Shown piece after piece: positions 26,015 through 35,702 of a stretch of 64,000 nucleotides of DNA. The notes below the pieces were generated by a model. It worked only from the letters and a program-made list of their open reading frames with translations, was not told where the DNA came from and made no database searches. Source of the stretch: Candidatus Saccharicenans sp. (GTDB lineage: Bacteria > Acidobacteriota > Aminicenantia > Aminicenantales > Saccharicenantaceae); NCBI GenBank assembly GCA_030017715.1, contig JASEIU010000001.1, forward strand, positions 908,276 through 972,275. Reading direction: 5' to 3'. The stretch's first letter is position 1; each line of letters opens with the position of its first letter. The translations under genes were made by a program, and so were the position numbers.

Positions 26015-27094
26015 ATGAAAAAATTTAAGCCTACAGGCCGGAAGCTGATAATCGTATCCCTGCTTTTCGCTTGTGTCACTTTCTATAACTGTCGTCCCCG
26101 AAAACCGGAAGCGATTCCCGCTGCCGGTCGGGCGGAAGTTAAATATCTTGGGCTGCACGTCCTGGTAGAAAACAAAAAAGCGGCTGCAGAGCTGATAACA
26201 GAGATTCCCCGCCTGGCCAGAAGGGGAGTCAACCTGCTGTTTGTGGAGGTTGATTACAATTATGAATATCAATCGCACCCCGAGCTGCGCGGGCCCGATC
26301 CGGTTTCCGCCGTCCAGGTTAAGAAGCTGGTCAGTCTCTGCCGTCAATACCGGATCAGGCTTATCCCCGAATTTCAGTCCTTCGGACACCAGAGCTGGGA
26401 AAAGAAGACTTTCAGTTTGCTGACGGTCTATCCTCAGTTTGACGAAACTCCAGGTAAGTATCCGGACAACCAGGGAATTTACTGTCGGAGCTGGTGTCCG
26501 CTGCATCCGGAACTTCCTGATATAATCAACGCCCTTTACGATGAACTGCTGGAGGCTTTTGAAGCCGACGCATTGCATGTCGGGATGGATGAAATATTTA
26601 TCATCGCCGACCCCGATTGCCCCCGCTGCCGGGGAAAAGACCCGGCCGAACTGTTCGCTCTGGCCGTTAAAACCGCTTATGACCATATCGTGCTGAAGAG
26701 GAAAAAGGAAATGTTCATGTGGGGCGACCGCCTGCTGGACGGCAAAGCCACCGGTTACGGCGAGTGGGAAGCGTCTCTCAACGGGACTCATCCGGCGGTT
26801 GACCTTATTCCCGGGGATATCATCATCTGCGACTGGCATTATGAAATCATGCCGGACGGAGTTTATCCGTCGATTCCGTTCTTTCTCGAAAAAGGGTTTC
26901 GGGTTCTACCCGCCAGCTTCAAGAACGAAAGAGCGGCGGCAGAGCTGATCGATTATTCACTGCAGTTTCCAGCCGACCGGATGCTTGGACATCTGTGCAC
27001 CATCTGGCGTCAACCTGAGGCCGGGAAAACCCATAAACATCCGCCCCTGGCCCTGGCTGCCCGCAGGTTAAGGGCCTCTGCTCAGGCGCTTTAA
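26015..27094 (+). CDS. GH20-like beta-N-acetylhexosaminidase lipoprotein
   Basis: A 359-residue TIM-barrel protein with a lipoprotein-like N-terminus (hydrophobic helix, then FYNC). The motif LHVGMDEI contains Asp192-Glu193, matching the catalytic HxGxDE pair of family 20 glycoside hydrolases, in which Asp orients the acetamido group and Glu is the acid/base. PEFQSFGHQSW upstream also fits the barrel. It lacks the usual GH20 N-terminal domain and is short, so it belongs to a single-domain branch. The likely substrate is a terminal N-acetylhexosamine from glycan or peptidoglycan debris. The start follows AAGGACG. Confidence 0.8.
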   Translation: MKKFKPTGRKLIIVSLLFACVTFYNCRPRKPEAIPAAGRAEVKYLGLHVLVENKKAAAELITEIPRLARRGVNLLFVEVDYNYEYQSHPELRGPDPVSAVQVKKLVSLCRQYRIRLIPEFQSFGHQSWEKKTFSLLTVYPQFDETPGKYPDNQGIYCRSWCPLHPELPDIINALYDELLEAFEADALHVGMDEIFIIADPDCPRCRGKDPAELFALAVKTAYDHIVLKRKKEMFMWGDRLLDGKATGYGEWEASLNGTHPAVDLIPGDIIICDWHYEIMPDGVYPSIPFFLEKGFRVLPASFKNERAAAELIDYSLQFPADRMLGHLCTIWRQPEAGKTHKHPPLALAARRLRASAQAL

Positions 27095-27338
27095 TCTGGC
27101 TTAATTAAAAAGAACCGAACAAGAAAACCGGAGAGCAGAAAATTCCGGCTGAGTTGCCTTCCCGACCGACAGTTGAGGCGGATTGAGCGGCCCGCCCCGT
27201 TTCCGGCTGTAAAATCATGCCGGCCGGCGGAAGAAAAGCGGGCCGGTTTCGTCAAAATAATGAGTTATTTAAAAGGGTGTATTTTAAAAATTGTTAAGAT
27301 GTAGAAAATAAAATAGATAGAAGTTCAGGAGATAAAAC

Positions 27339-28970
27339 ATGCGAGGGAGAAAAACGAGTTTAATATATCTTCTGGTAATATCCGGCTGCCTTCTCCTCCC
27401 GGCCCGGCCGGGGAAGGCCCTGGTTCCGGAAAGCGGGACTGAAGGTCGGTCATTTTCAGCTGCGGCTGCGAAACAGCAGTCTTTTCCCCGGCTGGAGCTG
27501 TCGCTTGAGGACTGCATCTTAAAAGCTCTCAAAAATAACCTCAGCCTGAAGGCCGAGATGATCAGTCCGGAGCTGGCCGCCAAGAATGTGTCCCTGGCCG
27601 TGGAAAAATTCATGCCGACCTTGAGCTTGAATTATAATGCTCAGAGCACCAGGTCGGCCTCGTATTCCTTCCTTGATGCTTCTGATGAAGTCAAGACCCA
27701 GCAGAATGATTACACTTTCCAGATAAACCAGAATATTCCTTTTGGCGGTTCGCTTTCGGCCAGCCTCTATAATTATATCTCTGATACTAACCGCCGTTTC
27801 CAGACCATCAATCCCCGATTCGGTTCCACCCTCAGGCTGAATTTCAACCTGCCGTTGCTCAAGGACTTTGGCTATAGAATCGGCCGGAGAGAAATTGTGG
27901 TGGCCAATTACAGCCGCGAGGTTTCCGAAGAAAAATTCCAGATAGTGCTGGAGAACACCATCTACAGTGTCGAAGCTGCCTACTGGAACCTGGTCTATGC
28001 CCGGGAGAACTTAAAAGTCAGGCAGCAGTCGCTCAAACTGGCTCAGGAGCTGCTGGAGAAAAACAAGATAGAAATTGAGGCCGGGACCCTTCCGCCCATC
28101 GAACTCCTGACTGCCGAGAGCGAGGTCAGCACCCGGCAGGCAGATATCCTGGAAGCCGAAGCTATGGTCAAGAATGCCGAGGATCAGTTGAGGTTCATCA
28201 TCAACCTTCCGGCCGAAAGGGCCGACGCCAAGAACGTTCTGCTCATTCCGACCGATTCTCCTTCCATAGAAAAGAGAGAGGTGGATTACGAAGAAGCCCT
28301 GAACACGGCTATAATGAAAAGACCCGACCTGCAGGCCCTGAGGGTCGAGCTTAGGTCGAAAGAATTCAACCTGGATTACGCCGAGAACCAGCTTCTGCCC
28401 GATTTGAGGCTGCAGGCTTCTTACTGGAGCCCGGGAATTTCGGGTGACCAGATTTTATACCAGGACAATAATCCCTACACCGGAATTATCATCGGGAAAA
28501 TACCCGGTAAAAAATCGGATGCTCTGAGGGATGCCCTGGACTTTAAATATCAGAACTGGTCGGTTGGTCTGACCTTGAACCTGCCGTTTTCCAACCTTCT
28601 CTCAAGGTCCTATTTTGCTCAGGCCAGCCTGGATTTGAAACAGGCCAGGTTGAGAATCAAGAACCAGGAACAGCAGCTCGACCTGGAAATCAGCACTGCC
28701 GTGAGGGCAGTGGAGACCAATTACCAGAGGGCTCTGGCCTACCGGGCGGCCCGGGAGCTGGCACAGAAAAAGCTGGAGGCCGAGCAGGAAAAATTCAAGG
28801 TCGGGATGAGCACCAATTACCTGGTTCTTCAGTACCAGAGGGACCTGGCCAACTCCCTGACCATGGAGTTGAAAGCACTGATTGACTACAATGTCTCTCT
28901 GGCCAACCTGGACCGGGTGATGGGCGTGGGAAGAGAAAGGCGGCAGGTTTCGGTGATTAGCCCTGGCTGA
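27339..28970 (+). CDS. TolC family outer-membrane efflux protein
   Basis: A 543-residue protein with a signal peptide (to about residue 27) and two outer-membrane efflux protein repeats rich in long coiled helices (LEDCILKALKNNLSLKAE near the first, RPDLQALRVELRSKEFNL near the second). It forms the outer-membrane channel of tripartite pumps. The ATG follows TCAGGAGATAAAAC. It is the first gene of a TolC-HlyD-RND operon, 50 bases before the adaptor gene. Confidence 0.93.
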   Translation: MRGRKTSLIYLLVISGCLLLPARPGKALVPESGTEGRSFSAAAAKQQSFPRLELSLEDCILKALKNNLSLKAEMISPELAAKNVSLAVEKFMPTLSLNYNAQSTRSASYSFLDASDEVKTQQNDYTFQINQNIPFGGSLSASLYNYISDTNRRFQTINPRFGSTLRLNFNLPLLKDFGYRIGRREIVVANYSREVSEEKFQIVLENTIYSVEAAYWNLVYARENLKVRQQSLKLAQELLEKNKIEIEAGTLPPIELLTAESEVSTRQADILEAEAMVKNAEDQLRFIINLPAERADAKNVLLIPTDSPSIEKREVDYEEALNTAIMKRPDLQALRVELRSKEFNLDYAENQLLPDLRLQASYWSPGISGDQILYQDNNPYTGIIIGKIPGKKSDALRDALDFKYQNWSVGLTLNLPFSNLLSRSYFAQASLDLKQARLRIKNQEQQLDLEISTAVRAVETNYQRALAYRAARELAQKKLEAEQEKFKVGMSTNYLVLQYQRDLANSLTMELKALIDYNVSLANLDRVMGVGRERRQVSVISPG

Positions 28971-29020
28971 AATACAGGTCTCAGGATCTGATAAATCGGA
29001 TAGAGGAGACAATTACGACC

Positions 29021-30262
29021 ATGAAAGCGGTGGACAAATTCAAAAGCATAAGCCCCGTCAAGAAGATAGTCTGGCTGATAGCAGCCTTACTGGTTGTGCT
29101 CTTACTCTGGAGGGTGGGCACGGCCGTTTTTAAAAAAGGCAACAATAACAGGATGCGTCAGGCGGCAGTGGCCGTGGTGGTCAGTCCGGTGGAAAAAGGC
29201 CTGATCCGCGACCTCGGACAATTTTCCGGAACCCTGATTCCGAAGTCCCAGTTCGCCGTGGCCCCCAAAGTTTCGGGCAAGCTTAAAAAACTTTATGTCA
29301 ACATCGGCGACCGGGTCACCCGGGGTCAGGTGGTGGCCCAGCTGGATGATGAAGAGTATCGGCAGCAGGTTCTCCAGGCAGAGGCAGACTTGAAGGTGGC
29401 CAGGGCCAACTTTGAGGAGGCCAGAAGCGCCCTGGAACTGGCCAGGAAGGACTTTGAGAGAGCCCAGACTCTGCACCAGCGGGGAATTTATTCTGACAGT
29501 CAGCTGGACACGGCCCGGGCTCAGTACTCTTCACGAGAGTCGGCCTATAAGGTTTCTGAAGCCCAGGTGGCCAACCGGGAAGCGGCCCTGGAAACCTCCC
29601 GGGTGAGACTGTCTTATACCCGTATCATCGCTACCTGGGAATCGGGGGCCGAGGTTCGTTATGTAGGAGAGAGATTTGTTGACGAAGGAGCCCTGCTTTC
29701 GGTTAATACCCCGATTATCTCTATAGTCGAACTGCAGCCGATAACAGCGGTAATTTTTGCCACCGATAAAGAATACTTCAGAATTCAGGTCGGACAGCAG
29801 GTCGAGGTCAGCTCGACGGTTTTTCCAGAACGAAAATTCTACGGTCGGGTGGTCAGGGTGGCTCCCATGTTGAAAGAAACATCGAGACAGGCCAGGGTTG
29901 AAATAGATATTCCCAATGAGGACGGCACGCTGAAGCCGGGCATGTTCATCAACGCCGAAATCGAGTTTGCCAGAAGGGACAACGCCAGCCTGGTGCCGTT
30001 TGGGGCGGTGGTAACCCGGAATGACCGGCCGGGAGTATTCCTGGCCGACCTGGAAAACAAAAAGGCCACATTCCAGCCGGTCAAGCTTGGCATTGTCGAG
30101 GGCGAAAAGGCTGAGATACTGGAACCGGCCGGCCTCCAGGGATATGTAGTTACCCTCGGGCAGCATCTGCTCCAGGACGGCATGAGTATCATCCTGCCCG
30201 AACCCGCCAGGTCCGGAGAAGCCCAGTCCAGACCGGGACGTCCTTCCGGTCCCGGAAGATAA
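29021..30262 (+). CDS. RND efflux periplasmic adaptor (HlyD/MFP family)
   Basis: A 413-residue membrane fusion protein. A helix (about 18-34) anchors it in the inner membrane. The lipoyl/barrel-sandwich halves (KVSGKLKKLYVNIGDRVTRGQ and the later half) flank a coiled coil (about 115-190), followed by beta-barrel and membrane-proximal domains. It joins the RND pump to the TolC channel. It lies between those two genes, 38 bases before the pump gene. Confidence 0.93.
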   Translation: MKAVDKFKSISPVKKIVWLIAALLVVLLLWRVGTAVFKKGNNNRMRQAAVAVVVSPVEKGLIRDLGQFSGTLIPKSQFAVAPKVSGKLKKLYVNIGDRVTRGQVVAQLDDEEYRQQVLQAEADLKVARANFEEARSALELARKDFERAQTLHQRGIYSDSQLDTARAQYSSRESAYKVSEAQVANREAALETSRVRLSYTRIIATWESGAEVRYVGERFVDEGALLSVNTPIISIVELQPITAVIFATDKEYFRIQVGQQVEVSSTVFPERKFYGRVVRVAPMLKETSRQARVEIDIPNEDGTLKPGMFINAEIEFARRDNASLVPFGAVVTRNDRPGVFLADLENKKATFQPVKLGIVEGEKAEILEPAGLQGYVVTLGQHLLQDGMSIILPEPARSGEAQSRPGRPSGPGR

Positions 30263-30303
30263 GACATGCTCCCGACCCGGTTAAATAAAAGCTGGAGGGA
30301 ATG

Positions 30304-33300
30304 ATGAGTCTATCTGAATTTTCGATAAAAAGACCGATTTTTGTGATAATGCTGACCCTGGTGGTCATCGTCCTGGGATTTATTTCGCTGAGCCGCATCC
30401 CGATTGACCTGATGCCGGATATAACCTATCCGACTCTTAATGTTTCCACCTCTTACGGCAACACCGCGCCGGAAGAGATGGAACAGATCATCACCAGGCC
30501 GATTGAGGAAGCCTTGAGCTCGGTCCCGGGGGTTGAAGAAATTTATTCGGTATCTTCGCAGGGGTCGAGCACGGTCAGGGTCATGTTTGCCTGGGGAACA
30601 GACCTGGAAGAAGCGGCCAACGACATCAGGGAGAGGATCGATAGAATCATCGGCCGTTTTCCGGAAGAAGTCCAGAGGCCGACCCTGAGGAAGTTTGACC
30701 CGGCCCAGATGCCGGTTCTGATGATGGGAGTTCTGACGGAGCTGGACCCGATCCAGGTCCGGAAAATCATCGACGAGCAGATGACCTACCGCCTGGAAAG
30801 AGTCCAGGGCGTAGCTTCGGTTGATGTCTGGGGAGGCCGGGAAAGAGAAATCCAGATTAACCTGATGCCGGACAAAGTTAAAGCTCTGGGTCTGCCGCTC
30901 GATACCATCATCAGCAAGCTGCGCCAGGAAAACATTGATATCCCGGCGGGAACGATTGAGAAGGGGAACTATGAGCTGACTATCAGAATTCCCGGGGTCT
31001 ATACCAATATTGATCAAATCAGGGAAACCATCATAGCCGTCAGGGACGGCGCAGCCATAAGGATCAAGGATATTGCCAGCGTCGAGGATACCTTCCGGCG
31101 CATTACCAGGGTGGCCCGTATCAACGACCTGGAAGGTGTCAGGCTGGCCATTTACAAGCAGTCTGGACAGAATACGGTCAGGGTTGTCGAGGGGGTCCTC
31201 AAAGAAATAAAGAGTCTGCAGGAAGATTACCCGCAGTTCAAGTTCATAACTCTTCGGGACAGCGCCCGCTATATCAGAAACGCCATCAGCAACGTCGGCA
31301 ATTCAGCCCTGTACGGCGGTCTGCTGGCCATCTTTGTGTTGCTGTTTTTCTTAGTGAATTTAAGGAGTACCCTGGTCATCGCTCTTTCCATTCCGATTTC
31401 CATCATTGCCACCTTTAGCTTGATTTATTTTAATGGCTTTACTCTGAACGTTATGAGCCTGGGCGGCCTGGCTCTGGGCATCGGCATGATGGTCGACAGC
31501 TCGATCGTCGTTCTGGAGAACATCTTTCGATTACGAGAAGAAGACAAGTTGCCCCTGCTGAAAGCGGCCATCAACGGAGCCAAAGAAGTTACTGCGGCTA
31601 TTATCGCCAGCACTGTGACCACTCTTATCGTTTTTATGCCGATGCTTTTTGTCCGCGGCGCTTCAGGAATCATGTTCAAGCAGCTGGCCTACGTGGTGGC
31701 TTTTTCGCTGGCCTGTTCTCTGGTGGTGTCCCTGACCCTGGTGCCGATGCTGTCCAGCAAGATTCTCAAGGAAGAAGAAATAGGCCATCATCACAATTCC
31801 AGGCTGGCCATCAAGGCCAGGGAAATCTTTGCCAGGCTGGAAAATTCTTACAAGAACCTTCTTAGATACAGTCTTCACCACCGGCCGAGAGTGCTCCTGA
31901 TTACTGCCATTCTGCTTCTATTCAGTATCTTTCTTTTCCGTTTCGTCGGCCGCGAGTATATGCCGCAGACCGACGAAGGCGAAGTTTCCATCACCGTGGA
32001 AATGGAAGTCGGCACCAGGCTTTCGGTCATGGACCAGAAGCTCAGGGAGGTGGTCAATCTGGCCAGGATGTACGTTCCGGAAATCGAATCGATCGAAGAA
32101 AGGGCCGGAAGCGGTGGCTGGCGGGGAGGCGCCAACCAGGGAAATGTCACCCTGAAGCTCATTCCCAAGTCACAGAGAACCAGGTCCAGCATGGAAATTG
32201 CGGCCGACCTCGGCCGCAAGCTATCCGGGATTCCGGGGGCCGTTATCAGGACCAGGGCCTCGGGTGGACAGATGATGTTTGGTATGAGGGGCGGCGGCGG
32301 AACCGAGAGGCTGCAGATCGAAGTTCGCGGCTATGACATGAAGCTCGCTCAGAGCCTGTCCGAACAGGTCAGGAATGTGGTCAAGAACATCAGGGGTGTA
32401 ACCGATGTCCGCATCAGCCGTCTCGAGGGCACACCTGAACGCCACCTGGTGGTCGACCGCCAGAAAGCCTCGGATATGAGGCTGTCGGTAAACCAAATCG
32501 GCAATTTCATCATGACCATTCTTTCCGGTTCGCAGGCCAGCTATTTCCGGGAGGGTGGACGCGAATACCGGATCCTGGTCAGAGTTAAGGACTCGGAAAA
32601 GCTGGACCTGAATGAAATTCTGGACCTGACCATCACCAACGCCATCGGCGAGCAGGTCAGTCTCAGGAACGTGATCGAGGTGCGGGAGGAAAGAGGTCCC
32701 CAGCAGATTGAAAGGCGAGACCGGGAAAGGGTAATCACTATATCCGGTGAAATAGCCGACCGCGACCTCGGTTCGGTCATTCGTGATGCCCGCCGGGCTC
32801 TGAGGGCCATACCGGTGCCAAGAGATTTTATCATTAACTTTACCGGAGATTACGAAGAACAGCAGAAAGCCAACCGGGAACTGATGCTGGCCATCATCCT
32901 GGCCCTGTTCCTGGTCTATATGGTTATGGCCATGCTATACGAGTCGCTGCGCGACCCGCTGATAGTCATGTTTTCGGTGCCCCTGGCCATTGTCGGGGTG
33001 GTGCTGATACTTGTCCTGACCAATACCACCCTGAACGTTCAGGCCTATATCGGACTGATCATGCTGGGCGGTATCGTGGTTAATAACGCCATTCTGCTGG
33101 TCGACTATACCAACCTGCTGCGCAATCGGGACCAGATGGAGGTGATGGAAGCCATCCAGGAAGCCGGGCGAAGAAGATTGCGCCCGATTCTGATGACCGC
33201 TCTGACTACCATAATTGCCATGCTGCCCATGGCCATAGGGTTGGGGGAGGGCAGCGAGGTTCAGGCTCCTCTGGCCAGAACGGTCATCGGCGGCCTGACC

Positions 33301-33378
33301 AGCTCGACCTTCATCACCCTGATAGTTATTCCGGTCGTCTATTCCCTGTTTGAGCAGAAAAGGGCCAAAAAAACCTGA
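30304..33378 (+). CDS. RND multidrug efflux permease (HAE1-type)
   Basis: A 1024-residue inner-membrane transporter. SIKRPIFVIMLTLVVIVLG and PIDLMPDITYP are the start of HAE1-type RND proteins, and two large periplasmic loops and 12 helices fit the family. GIGMMVDSSIVVLENI in helix 4 carries the proton-relay aspartate region. It exports drugs, detergents or lipids using the proton gradient, with the adaptor and TolC protein encoded upstream. Two adjacent ATGs are possible; the second (30304) has the better spacing to GGAGG. The C-terminus ends in lysines. Confidence 0.94.
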   Translation: MSLSEFSIKRPIFVIMLTLVVIVLGFISLSRIPIDLMPDITYPTLNVSTSYGNTAPEEMEQIITRPIEEALSSVPGVEEIYSVSSQGSSTVRVMFAWGTDLEEAANDIRERIDRIIGRFPEEVQRPTLRKFDPAQMPVLMMGVLTELDPIQVRKIIDEQMTYRLERVQGVASVDVWGGREREIQINLMPDKVKALGLPLDTIISKLRQENIDIPAGTIEKGNYELTIRIPGVYTNIDQIRETIIAVRDGAAIRIKDIASVEDTFRRITRVARINDLEGVRLAIYKQSGQNTVRVVEGVLKEIKSLQEDYPQFKFITLRDSARYIRNAISNVGNSALYGGLLAIFVLLFFLVNLRSTLVIALSIPISIIATFSLIYFNGFTLNVMSLGGLALGIGMMVDSSIVVLENIFRLREEDKLPLLKAAINGAKEVTAAIIASTVTTLIVFMPMLFVRGASGIMFKQLAYVVAFSLACSLVVSLTLVPMLSSKILKEEEIGHHHNSRLAIKAREIFARLENSYKNLLRYSLHHRPRVLLITAILLLFSIFLFRFVGREYMPQTDEGEVSITVEMEVGTRLSVMDQKLREVVNLARMYVPEIESIEERAGSGGWRGGANQGNVTLKLIPKSQRTRSSMEIAADLGRKLSGIPGAVIRTRASGGQMMFGMRGGGGTERLQIEVRGYDMKLAQSLSEQVRNVVKNIRGVTDVRISRLEGTPERHLVVDRQKASDMRLSVNQIGNFIMTILSGSQASYFREGGREYRILVRVKDSEKLDLNEILDLTITNAIGEQVSLRNVIEVREERGPQQIERRDRERVITISGEIADRDLGSVIRDARRALRAIPVPRDFIINFTGDYEEQQKANRELMLAIILALFLVYMVMAMLYESLRDPLIVMFSVPLAIVGVVLILVLTNTTLNVQAYIGLIMLGGIVVNNAILLVDYTNLLRNRDQMEVMEAIQEAGRRRLRPILMTALTTIIAMLPMAIGLGEGSEVQAPLARTVIGGLTSSTFITLIVIPVVYSLFEQKRAKKT

Positions 33379-33407
33379 GTCGAGTTTATGCCCGAAGAGA
33401 ATTCGGG

Positions 33408-33413
33408 TATGAT
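33408..33413 (+). promoter_or_regulatory. TATGAT -10-like box close to the metzincin-TPR start
   Basis: TATGAT ends six bases before the GTG at 33420, and no ribosome-binding site is visible. This geometry would give a leaderless transcript. The evidence is only the hexamer and its position. Confidence 0.3.
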
Positions 33414-33419
33414 TTAATC

Positions 33420-35498
33420 GTGCTCAGAACTGGGACTTTAAGGGCAATTGTACTTCTGTTTCTGGCCTCATTTTTTTGTGCCCGGTCACTATCGGCAGCC
33501 TCATCCCGGGTGAGTGATCCGTGGTGGCAGAGAAATCAGGCTATTTCGGGCTGGGCCGAAATCAGGGAGATCAACGTTCGGCTGGCGGCTGACGAAGAGC
33601 TTGAAGAAAAGTATTTCTCCAGGGAGCGGGTGGAAACTCTCCTGAGGGAGGTCAGTCGAGAATTCGAAAAACTCTTTGGCCTCCGTTTTCGCTGGCAGGG
33701 CTGGACAGCCTGGGAATCTCCGGATGAAGCCCGAAGTTTGGAAGAACTGGCCGAAGACCTTGACCGTACCGAGATAAAGAGGGGAGCCGATATTCTGATA
33801 GCCGTCACCGGCCAGCCCGGCCTGGAACTGGAGTATACCGGTTTTTCCATGTTCCGGGTGGGGACGGTGGTCATCATCTATACTCCTGACCGTTATAAAC
33901 TGAAAAAACTGCTGCTCCATGAGCTGGGGCATGTTTTTGGAGCGGTCCACGTTCCCTCGGCTGTTTCCATCATGAGCTGTGGCGGCGAAGGCCAGACTTT
34001 TGACCGTGAAAACCAGGCCCTCATTCAACTCGGCCGGCAGCGTCATTTCCGGCCGTTTGGTTTTCCCTTTCCGAAAGACACCTGGTCGGAGCTGGAAAAA
34101 ATCTATCTCGGAATAAGGCAGAGAATTTTAGAAGATAAAGAAATAAAAAAACTTTTTGAGCCGCAGACTTCAGCTCCCAGGCTGACGGCTGCGGCCCGGA
34201 AAAGAGCGGTCTGCCTGGCCGATTGTTCGCTGATGCTGGCTCAGCTTCATCTGGAAAAAGGAGACTATCGGCGAGCTATAGAATTTTGTCAGGAAGCTCT
34301 GGTGATGAGTCCGGGGAGTTTGGAAGGCCTTAATCTCCAGGCCATCGCCTGGAGAAGGTCCGGGCAAATAGACAGAGCCATTGAAATTTATCAGGACATT
34401 CTCAAAGAGAATCCGCAGCAGGTGAGAGTTCTGTATAATCTCGGAATCGCTTACGGCCGTCAGAACCGACTGACTGAGGCCGAAGAAATATATCTGAAGG
34501 TTATCGGTGCCAGGCCCGATTTTATCGAAGCTCATAATAATCTGGGGGAGATATACCTGCGGCAGGAACGGCTGAAAGAAGCGGAGAAAGAATTTCAGAA
34601 GGCAGTCGAGCTTCACGACGAATTTGCTCTGGCCTATGCCAACCTGGCTGAGGTTTATTTGAAGAAAAATGACCCGGCCCGAGCCCGGGAATATGTCGAC
34701 CGGGCTCTTGAGCTTGACCCGGGAATGACCGCAGCTTACAACATGAAGGGTAATATATTGCGTCAAAGTGGAAAGCTGGAAGAAGCCATCAAAAATTACC
34801 AGAAAGCTCTGGAATTAAACCCGAGAAACGAAAAGGCCCTTTATAACCTGGGACTGGTGGCTACTGACCTCAAACGCCCGGCAGAAGCCCGGGAGTATTT
34901 CCTTAAAGCCATAGAGGCCGACCCTATGCTGGACGAGGCCTATGCCGGCCTGGGTCTGAGTTATCTCCAGGAAAAAAACTGGGACGAGGCTATTCGTCAT
35001 TTGCGGCGGGCCGGGGAACTCGGTTACCACAGTCCGGTTCTTAATGTTAATCTCAGTTATGCTTACCTGAATAAGAAGGATTGGCCGGCGGCCGAGGCCC
35101 AGGCCAGACAAGCTATTCAGCAGCAACCCGATTTAGCCACGGCTTACAACAACCTGGGCATTGCTCTGGCCCAGCAGAACAGGCTGGAAGAAGCCAGGGA
35201 AGCGCTGGCCCGGGCGGTGGAACTCAGCCCTCTCGACCGAGAGCAGGTCCTGAACCTGGCGGCGGTGGAATTCGCGCTGGGCCATGAGGAGCAGGCTCTG
35301 GGGTTGTTTCTGAAAGTTCTGGCTTTAGACCCGAACAATCCCGGGAACGGGCCAATTTATAACAACCTGGCTGTCCTCTATTACCGGCGAGGTCAATATG
35401 AAAAGAGCTGGGACTTTTGCCTGAAAGCTCTGCAGAGTGGAGTCCGGGTGGACCCCGATTTTGTGGAAGAACTGAGAAAGAAAATAAAGAAATATTGA
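33420..35498 (+). CDS. metzincin-type zinc protease fused to TPR repeats
   Basis: A 692-residue exported protein with a signal peptide to about residue 28. The N-terminal domain (about 45-220) contains HELGHVFGAVH, with zinc ligands His167, His171 and His177, Glu168 and the metzincin glycine, followed by SIMSCGG, a plausible Met-turn. From about residue 260 to 680 there are about ten tetratricopeptide repeats (for example EALVMSPGSLEGLNLQAIAW). The first half is a predicted endopeptidase; the second a protein-binding scaffold. The GTG start has no clear ribosome-binding site. It begins 41 bases after the RND pump gene and may partly share its transcript. Confidence 0.82.
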   Translation: MLRTGTLRAIVLLFLASFFCARSLSAASSRVSDPWWQRNQAISGWAEIREINVRLAADEELEEKYFSRERVETLLREVSREFEKLFGLRFRWQGWTAWESPDEARSLEELAEDLDRTEIKRGADILIAVTGQPGLELEYTGFSMFRVGTVVIIYTPDRYKLKKLLLHELGHVFGAVHVPSAVSIMSCGGEGQTFDRENQALIQLGRQRHFRPFGFPFPKDTWSELEKIYLGIRQRILEDKEIKKLFEPQTSAPRLTAAARKRAVCLADCSLMLAQLHLEKGDYRRAIEFCQEALVMSPGSLEGLNLQAIAWRRSGQIDRAIEIYQDILKENPQQVRVLYNLGIAYGRQNRLTEAEEIYLKVIGARPDFIEAHNNLGEIYLRQERLKEAEKEFQKAVELHDEFALAYANLAEVYLKKNDPARAREYVDRALELDPGMTAAYNMKGNILRQSGKLEEAIKNYQKALELNPRNEKALYNLGLVATDLKRPAEAREYFLKAIEADPMLDEAYAGLGLSYLQEKNWDEAIRHLRRAGELGYHSPVLNVNLSYAYLNKKDWPAAEAQARQAIQQQPDLATAYNNLGIALAQQNRLEEAREALARAVELSPLDREQVLNLAAVEFALGHEEQALGLFLKVLALDPNNPGNGPIYNNLAVLYYRRGQYEKSWDFCLKALQSGVRVDPDFVEELRKKIKKY

Positions 35499-35702
35499 TA
35501 CCCGGAGTTGCAGGACCCGGGCATCAAAGAACCGGCTCTCTTGCTCAATCATTTTTTTACCGGTGGGGGATGTCTGAAATTTTCTCTTAACAATCGTCGG
35601 GGGGTGTGGTAATTGCGGCCCATCAGGGACGGCGCGGGCGAGGCTTTTAAGCCAGTTTCTCGCCGGAGCCTGTTCACCCCCATTTAACCGAAAGGAGTAA
35701 GC

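Noticed and set aside
30310-31017. 235-codon minus-strand frame
   Set aside because: It is antisense to the RND permease and shows no coherent protein features.
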